DNA from: Telmatospirillum siberiense
GTDB lineage: Bacteria > Pseudomonadota > Alphaproteobacteria > Rhodospirillales > Magnetospirillaceae
Direction of reading: 5' to 3'
NCBI RefSeq assembly: GCF_002845745.1
Contig: NZ_PIUM01000029.1
Span: 1 to 64,000, forward strand
Length of the DNA: 64,000 nt
Shown: positions 60,320-64,000 of the stretch, piece by piece
Numbering within the stretch: the stretch's first letter is position 1
Layout of the letters: every line of letters begins with the position of its first letter
Program-made: the position numbers and the translations under genes
Notes under the pieces: generated by a model
What the model saw: the letters and a program-made list of their open reading frames with translations, nothing else
Database searches by the model: none
Told to the model about the DNA's origin: nothing

Positions 60320-61195
60320 TCACGATCGCAGATGGCGTCTGACCAGCAGGGGAAGCAGGATGCCGTCCCGAGGACCGATCGCCAGGGACAACAGATAGAG
60401 AGCCCCCGCCACCAATACAATGGCCGGACCCGACGGCCAATTGAACTGATAGGACAGCACCAGGCCGATATAGCCGGAAACGAACGCCACGAGGGTCGCC
60501 AGACAGATCAGCGACCAGACCTCGCGCACCCAGAAGCGGGCCGCCGTCGCCGGAAGCATCATCAGCCCGACCGCCATCAGGGTGCCCAAGGCCTGGAAGC
60601 CGCTCACCATGTTGAGCACGACCAGGGTCAGGAACAACACATGGTAAAGGCCGCCCCTGCCGTTTAGCGCCCGCAGATACAGGGGATCGAAACATTCCGC
60701 CACCAGACCCCGGAAAATCACCGCCAGCACCATCAGCGTCGTGCTGGCCACCGAGGCCATCAGGATCAGCGACCCATCGTCGACGGCGAGAATGCTGCCG
60801 AACAGGACATGCATCAGATCGACGGCGCTGCCGTGGGTGGAAACGAGAAGCACCCCGATCGCCAGGGAAATCATGAAAAAGGAGGCGAAGCTCGCGTCCT
60901 CCTTCTGAGGCGTGAAACGGCTGACCAAGCCGGACGCCAGCGCCACCAGCAGACCGGCCAGGAAACCGCCCAGGCTCATGGCCGGCAGCGACATGCCAGC
61001 CAGCATGAAACCGATCGCCGCGCCGGGCAGCACCGAATGGGCCATGGTGTCGCCGATCAGGCTCATCCGGCGCAGCACCAGGAACACCCCCATCGCGCCC
61101 GAGCCGAGGGAAAGGGCGAGACAGGCGGCCAGGGCGCGCCGCATGAATCCGAAATCGGCGAAGGGGCCGATCAGCCAATCATAGAGAAGGCTCAT
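60320..61195 (-). CDS. Zinc-type ABC transporter permease (ZnuB/AztB-like)
   Basis: 291 residues from the ATG at 61193-61195, overlapping the ATPase stop by four bases. An ABC-3 family permease with about eight membrane helices: GVFLVLRRMSLIGDTMAHSV, LPGAAIGFMLAG, SGFQALGTLMAVGLMMLPAT and WPSGPAIVLVAGALYLLSLA. Such permeases import Zn, Mn or Fe. Zur boxes at the divergent promoter point to zinc. Last gene of the minus-strand unit. Confidence 0.92.
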   Translation of the reverse strand: MSLLYDWLIGPFADFGFMRRALAACLALSLGSGAMGVFLVLRRMSLIGDTMAHSVLPGAAIGFMLAGMSLPAMSLGGFLAGLLVALASGLVSRFTPQKEDASFASFFMISLAIGVLLVSTHGSAVDLMHVLFGSILAVDDGSLILMASVASTTLMVLAVIFRGLVAECFDPLYLRALNGRGGLYHVLFLTLVVLNMVSGFQALGTLMAVGLMMLPATAARFWVREVWSLICLATLVAFVSGYIGLVLSYQFNWPSGPAIVLVAGALYLLSLAIGPRDGILLPLLVRRHLRS

Positions 61196-61938
61196 GCCGC
61201 GCCCCGACAAACTTCCGCGTCGCCGTCCCACGCCTCGCTCATCGCCCGCGCCCGCAGCAGATTGGCCGGGGTCAGCACCTCTTCCGTCGGCCCGCCGGCC
61301 ACCACTTCGCGGGCCATCAGCAGGCTTTGCGGAAAATGGCGGCGCACCTGATCGTGATCGTGCAATACGGCGAGAACCGTCCGCCCCTCCCGGTGCCAGC
61401 GGTCGATCAGTCGGATCAGATCGGCCGTCGTCCGGCTATCGACGGCGCTGAACGGCTCATCGAGCAGGATCAGGGGGCTGTCGGCGACCAGGACCCGGGC
61501 GAACAGCACCCTTTGGCGCTGGCCGGCGCTGACCGATCCGAAAGCCCGTCCCTCGAACCCGTCGAGCCCCACCGTCGACAAGGCCTTCGATGCCTCGACG
61601 CGCATGTCCAGGGTGATCCGCCCGAACGCCCCGGTCCGCCGCCACAGGCCCAACAGCACGACGTCCTGCACCGAAATCGGAAAACTGTCGTCGATGCCGG
61701 CCAGTTGCGGCAGATAGGCGATGTCCTTGGGAGAAACCCCATGCAGGCGCATGGCGCCCTCGGCCGGCTTCAGCAGTCCGGCGATGGTCTTGACCAGCGT
61801 GCTCTTGCCGGCGCCGTTGGGACCTATGATGGCGGTCAGGCTGCCCCTGGCGAAACCGCAGCTCACGTGATGGATGGCGGGGTGACGGTCGTAGGCGACG
61901 GTGACGTCGCGCAGGGACACCAGATCCGGTTCGGTCAT
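61192..61938 (-). CDS. Zinc-type ABC transporter ATPase (ZnuC/AztA-like)
   Basis: 248 residues from the ATG at 61936-61938. Walker A AIIGPNGAGKSTLVKTIAGL, Q-loop AYLPQLAGIDDSFPISVQD, signature SVSAGQRQRVLFARVLV, Walker B LILLDEPFSAVDSRT and switch His in VLAVLHDHDQVRRHF are intact. It powers the ABC-3 permease. Four-base overlaps with the genes on both sides show tight coupling. Confidence 0.94.
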   Translation of the reverse strand: MTEPDLVSLRDVTVAYDRHPAIHHVSCGFARGSLTAIIGPNGAGKSTLVKTIAGLLKPAEGAMRLHGVSPKDIAYLPQLAGIDDSFPISVQDVVLLGLWRRTGAFGRITLDMRVEASKALSTVGLDGFEGRAFGSVSAGQRQRVLFARVLVADSPLILLDEPFSAVDSRTTADLIRLIDRWHREGRTVLAVLHDHDQVRRHFPQSLLMAREVVAGGPTEEVLTPANLLRARAMSEAWDGDAEVCRGAA

Positions 61939-62078
61939 TTCCACCAGTCCAGCGCCCAGCCGACCACCAGCCACAGCCCGGCCGCCGTCGAAGCAGCGAT
62001 AGCCAGACGGCTGCCGGCGCCCCACAGCATGGGCGAAACAATCGGCACGGCACGGTTCATCCGCCGCTCCATATGCAT
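61935..62078 (-). CDS. Small single-helix membrane protein, first gene of the zinc importer unit
   Basis: 47 residues from the ATG at 62076-62078, five bases after GGAGGT. Polar, positively charged start (MHMERRMNRA) and one hydrophobic segment (LAIAASTAAGLWLVVGWALD) ending WWK. The stop overlaps the ATPase start by four bases (ATGA). It is too short for a known family that I recognise. Position directly after the Zur boxes and before the ATPase suggests a small importer accessory protein or a translation-coupling leader peptide. Confidence 0.6.
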   Translation of the reverse strand: MHMERRMNRAVPIVSPMLWGAGSRLAIAASTAAGLWLVVGWALDWWK

Positions 62079-62091
62079 GACACCTCCAGAC

Positions 62092-62189
62092 GTTATGTTA
62101 TAACAAATCAGTTTGTCGCCTGCCTGTCTACGGGTTCTTGGTACAAGGCAGGCGGGTGAATGCGCCCTTGCCAATTGTTATATTATAAC
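62092..62189. promoter_or_regulatory. Two Zur-type boxes in the divergent zinc importer promoter
   Basis: GTTATGTTATAAC at 62092-62104 and GTTATATTATAAC at 62177-62189 are perfect palindromes of the GTTAT-N3-ATAAC type found at Zur-regulated zinc uptake genes in alphaproteobacteria. The first is 14 bases before the small membrane protein; the second is 43 bases before the binding protein. They indicate repression by Zur when zinc is sufficient. Confidence 0.88.
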
Positions 62190-62231
62190 ATAACAATTCA
62201 TTCCCCATCAGCCGCAAGGAAAGAGATACCG

Positions 62232-63149
62232 ATGAATGGCCGCCTGTTGAGACGATCCGCCGCCGCCGCCGCGATGATCCTGCTGGCGTTGACCTCCGCC
62301 GCCTCGGCCGCGCCGCTGAAAGTCGTCGCCACCTTCAGCATCATCGGCGATCTGGTGAAAACCGTCGGCGGCGACGGGGTTTCCCTCACCACCCTGGTCG
62401 CCCCCGGCGGCGACGCCCATGTCTACGAACCGACGCCGCAAGACGCCAAGACCATCGCCGGAGCCGATCTGGTGGTGGTCAACGGTCTCGGCATGGAAGG
62501 CTGGATCGATCGCCTGATCGCGGCGTCGGGATATCACGGCAAGATCCTCGTCGCCTCCGACGGCATCGCGCCGCAGACCATGGTCGAGGAGGAGGACGGC
62601 GCCAAGGACGGCAAGCGCGTCACCGACCCCCACGCCTGGCAAAATCTGGCCAACGGGCGGATTTACGTCCGCAACATCGCCAAGGCCCTCGCCGAGGCCG
62701 ATCCCGCCGGCGCGACGGGCTATGCCGAACGGGCCGGAAAACTGGACGGGGAGATCGCCGCCCTCGACGCCTGGGTCCGCCGGCAGATGGCCGAAATTCC
62801 GTCGGCCAAGCGCAAGATCATCACCTCGCACGACGCCTTCGGCTATTTCGGCGCCGCCTATGGGGTCACCTTCCTGGCGCCGGTCGGCCTCAGCACCGAA
62901 AGCGAGCCGACGGCGGCCGGCCTGGGCCAGCTCACCCGCCAGATCAAGAAGGAGGGCATCAAGGCCCTGTTCATCGAATCGATGAGCGACCCCCGGCTGA
63001 TCCGGCAACTGGCCCGGGAAAGCGGCGCGGTGGTCGGCGGCACCCTCTATTCCGACACCCTTTCCAAGGAGGGCGGTCCGGCCGACACCTATTTGAAGAT
63101 GTTCCGCAACAATGTCCCGGCCATGGTCGAGGCCATGCGCAGGAACTGA
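62232..63149 (+). CDS. Zinc-type ABC transporter substrate-binding protein (AztC/ZnuA-like)
   Basis: 305 residues from the ATG at 62232, with AAGGAAAGAG upstream; the upstream frame to 62160 contains the Zur box. The signal peptide is cut near ASA-APLKVVATFSIIGD. Cluster A-I ligands: His in GGDAHVYEPTP, His in VTDPHAWQNLANG, His in IITSHDAFGYFGAAYG and Asp in IESMSDPRLIRQ. It lacks the long His-rich loop of ZnuA, as in AztC or MntC; a short acidic stretch (VEEEDGAKDG) is at that position. Divergent from its ATPase and permease genes. Confidence 0.92.
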   Translation: MNGRLLRRSAAAAAMILLALTSAASAAPLKVVATFSIIGDLVKTVGGDGVSLTTLVAPGGDAHVYEPTPQDAKTIAGADLVVVNGLGMEGWIDRLIAASGYHGKILVASDGIAPQTMVEEEDGAKDGKRVTDPHAWQNLANGRIYVRNIAKALAEADPAGATGYAERAGKLDGEIAALDAWVRRQMAEIPSAKRKIITSHDAFGYFGAAYGVTFLAPVGLSTESEPTAAGLGQLTRQIKKEGIKALFIESMSDPRLIRQLARESGAVVGGTLYSDTLSKEGGPADTYLKMFRNNVPAMVEAMRRN

Positions 63150-63174
63150 ACGGGAAAAGAGGAAGTAATCCCTC

Positions 63175-63495
63175 AGTGGCACCGGCGTCCCTGCCCATAG
63201 ACGCTAACATAAGCCCTCGCCCCTTGTGGGAGAGGGCGGCGAGCGTAAGCGAGCGGGTGAGGGGTACGCGCGTCGGCGCGGCAAACGACTCACACGGATT
63301 CCTACACACCACAGAGGGATCGGCCTCAGGGCAATCACTTGTCCCGAGATTGATCGCATAAATCACCGGTTCGCGCAGCTAGACCGGGGGAAACCCTCAC
63401 CCTCCCGCTTCGCGGGCCCCTCCCTCTCCCACTTCGTGGGCGAGGGGAGATTTTTCTTAATCCGAGCGCCTAGGGACGTCCCTGCCGGTGCCACT
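63175..63495. repeat. Composite palindromic element, copy 3, with matching inverted ends
   Basis: The ends AGTGGCACCGGC (63175-63186) and GCCGGTGCCACT (63484-63495) are the same arms as the hairpin at 16789-16818. The 9-base GTCCCTGCC follows the left arm (63187-63195) and precedes the right (63478-63486) as a direct repeat. The inner part contains inverted CCCTCGCCC...GGGAGAGGG blocks on both sides, including GGCGGCGAGCGTAAGCGAGC, the complement of the core in the copies at 2273 and 14998. No transposase. Confidence 0.82.
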
Positions 63496-63564
63496 CGTGC
63501 TTATCCAAGGCGGGGGCTGCACTGATAAAACCAGGCCCGGCTGAGGGACAAAAATTTATATTAA

Positions 63565-63586
63565 GGCAATCGGTTCACCGATTGCC
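63565..63586. promoter_or_regulatory. Short palindrome before the NfnA-like gene
   Basis: GGCAATCGGT / ACCGATTGCC, a perfect 10-bp inverted repeat with a two-base centre, lies about 90 bases before the NfnA-like start. The small spacer and lack of a T-tract favour a protein-binding site over a terminator; no regulator can be named. Confidence 0.4.
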
Positions 63587-63676
63587 CCGGACACACCGAC
63601 AGGCTCCTTGAAGGCAAGGCGGCGGAAGGCTAACGTACCGGCCAAACAATTCCGCCCCCAAGCCTCCGAGAAAGCC

Positions 63677-64000
63677 ATGTATCCGATCGTTCGCCGCGAA
63701 GTTTTTTCCGAGACGTCCTTCCTCTGGGAGGTTCTCGCCCCCGATGTCGCCAAATCGGCCGAACCCGGCCATTTCGTCATGGCCCGCCTCTATGAGGGCG
63801 GCGAACGCATCCCGCTGACCGTCGCCGACTACGACCGCGACAAGGGAACGGTCACCATCGTCGTGCAGGCGTTGGGCAAGACCACCCGCGAGATGCGCGA
63901 CAATTACCAGGAAGGCGAGAGCTTCGACGATTTCGTGGGCCCCCTCGGCCTGCCCCAGCATATCGGGAAGGCCGGCCATGTCGTCCTGGTCGGCGGCGGG
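63677..64000 (+). CDS. Ferredoxin-NADP reductase alpha subunit-like flavoprotein (NfnA/SudB type), cut by window end
   Basis: The ATG at 63677 opens a frame of 108 codons that runs off the window. It starts MYPIVRREVFSETSFLWEVL and continues with KSAEPGHFVMARLYEGGERI, PLTVADYDRDKGTVTIVVQA, LGKTTREMRDNY and, at the edge, AGHVVLVGGG. This is the FAD-domain opening of the sulfide/dihydroorotate dehydrogenase-like family (SudB, NfnA), usually followed by a glutamate-synthase-like NADPH subunit. The NAD(P)-binding domain and C-terminal cysteines are outside the window. Confidence 0.85.
   Translation, partial: MYPIVRREVFSETSFLWEVLAPDVAKSAEPGHFVMARLYEGGERIPLTVADYDRDKGTVTIVVQALGKTTREMRDNYQEGESFDDFVGPLGLPQHIGKAGHVVLVGGG

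Noticed and set aside
60123-60398. 91-codon plus-strand frame between fpr and the zinc permease
   Set aside because: Overlaps the permease end on the opposite strand and contains the predicted operators; no family resemblance.

Overview
The window is GC-rich chromosomal DNA from an alphaproteobacterium, most likely Rhodospirillales (Magnetospirillum/Telmatospirillum-like). This is inferred from a C4-pathway 5-aminolevulinate synthase, a Cys-rich FYDLN protein, GTTAT-N3-ATAAC Zur-type boxes and strongly GC-biased codon use. No rRNA, tRNA, CRISPR array or intact insertion sequence was recognised.

Layout. (1) 0-16.8 kb: a type II secretion system in two blocks. gspG stands alone; gspL-gspM-gspC-like-gspD-gspK run on the minus strand; a short prepilin peptidase, gspE, gspF, gspH, gspI and gspJ run on the plus strand. 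Between the blocks lie a MazF/PemK-type toxin-antitoxin pair, an STN protein/ECF sigma/FecR regulatory cassette and a small secreted protein. The left edge cuts a two-partner-secretion transporter. Copies of one dispersed repeat fill the gspD/gspK and gspF/gspH gaps. (2) 16.8-26 kb: glycogen cluster glgB-glgX-malQ-glgP. (3) 26-38.5 kb: small proteins, a TetR regulator with two operator-like palindromes facing a DUF6130 gene, an OmpR-type two-component system, a peptide-type ABC importer without ATPase genes, hemA, a winged-helix protein and a degenerate EAL protein. (4) 38.7-60 kb: a predicted reductive nicotinate (N-heterocycle) catabolic locus. It has a two-subunit molybdenum hydroxylase fused to a triheme cytochrome c, a MarR regulator, an enamidase, a 6-hydroxynicotinate reductase homologue, a ferredoxin-NADP reductase, two AA_synth (DUF1185) proteins, a UPF0280 protein and a branched-chain-type ABC importer with a fused LivH-LivM permease. 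It is split by a 5.6-kb segment with imperfect inverted-repeat ends that carries one 1730-codon exonuclease-RecQ-UvrD fusion. (5) 60.3-63.2 kb: a Zn-type ABC importer divergently arranged around two near-ideal Zur boxes. (6) 63.2-64 kb: a composite palindromic repeat, then the start of an NfnA/SudB-like flavoprotein.

How the parts fit. The strongest system-level signal is region 4. A recurring palindrome (roughly ATGYGTRTACRCAT) lies upstream of the dehydrogenase, marR, the enamidase, the 6-hydroxynicotinate reductase operon and the ferredoxin-NADP reductase. This suggests one MarR-controlled regulon running import, hydroxylation, ring reduction and ring opening. The two AA_synth proteins and the UPF0280 protein are unexplained members of that operon. 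The whole window is also rich in short palindromic repeat families that have reshaped gene boundaries.
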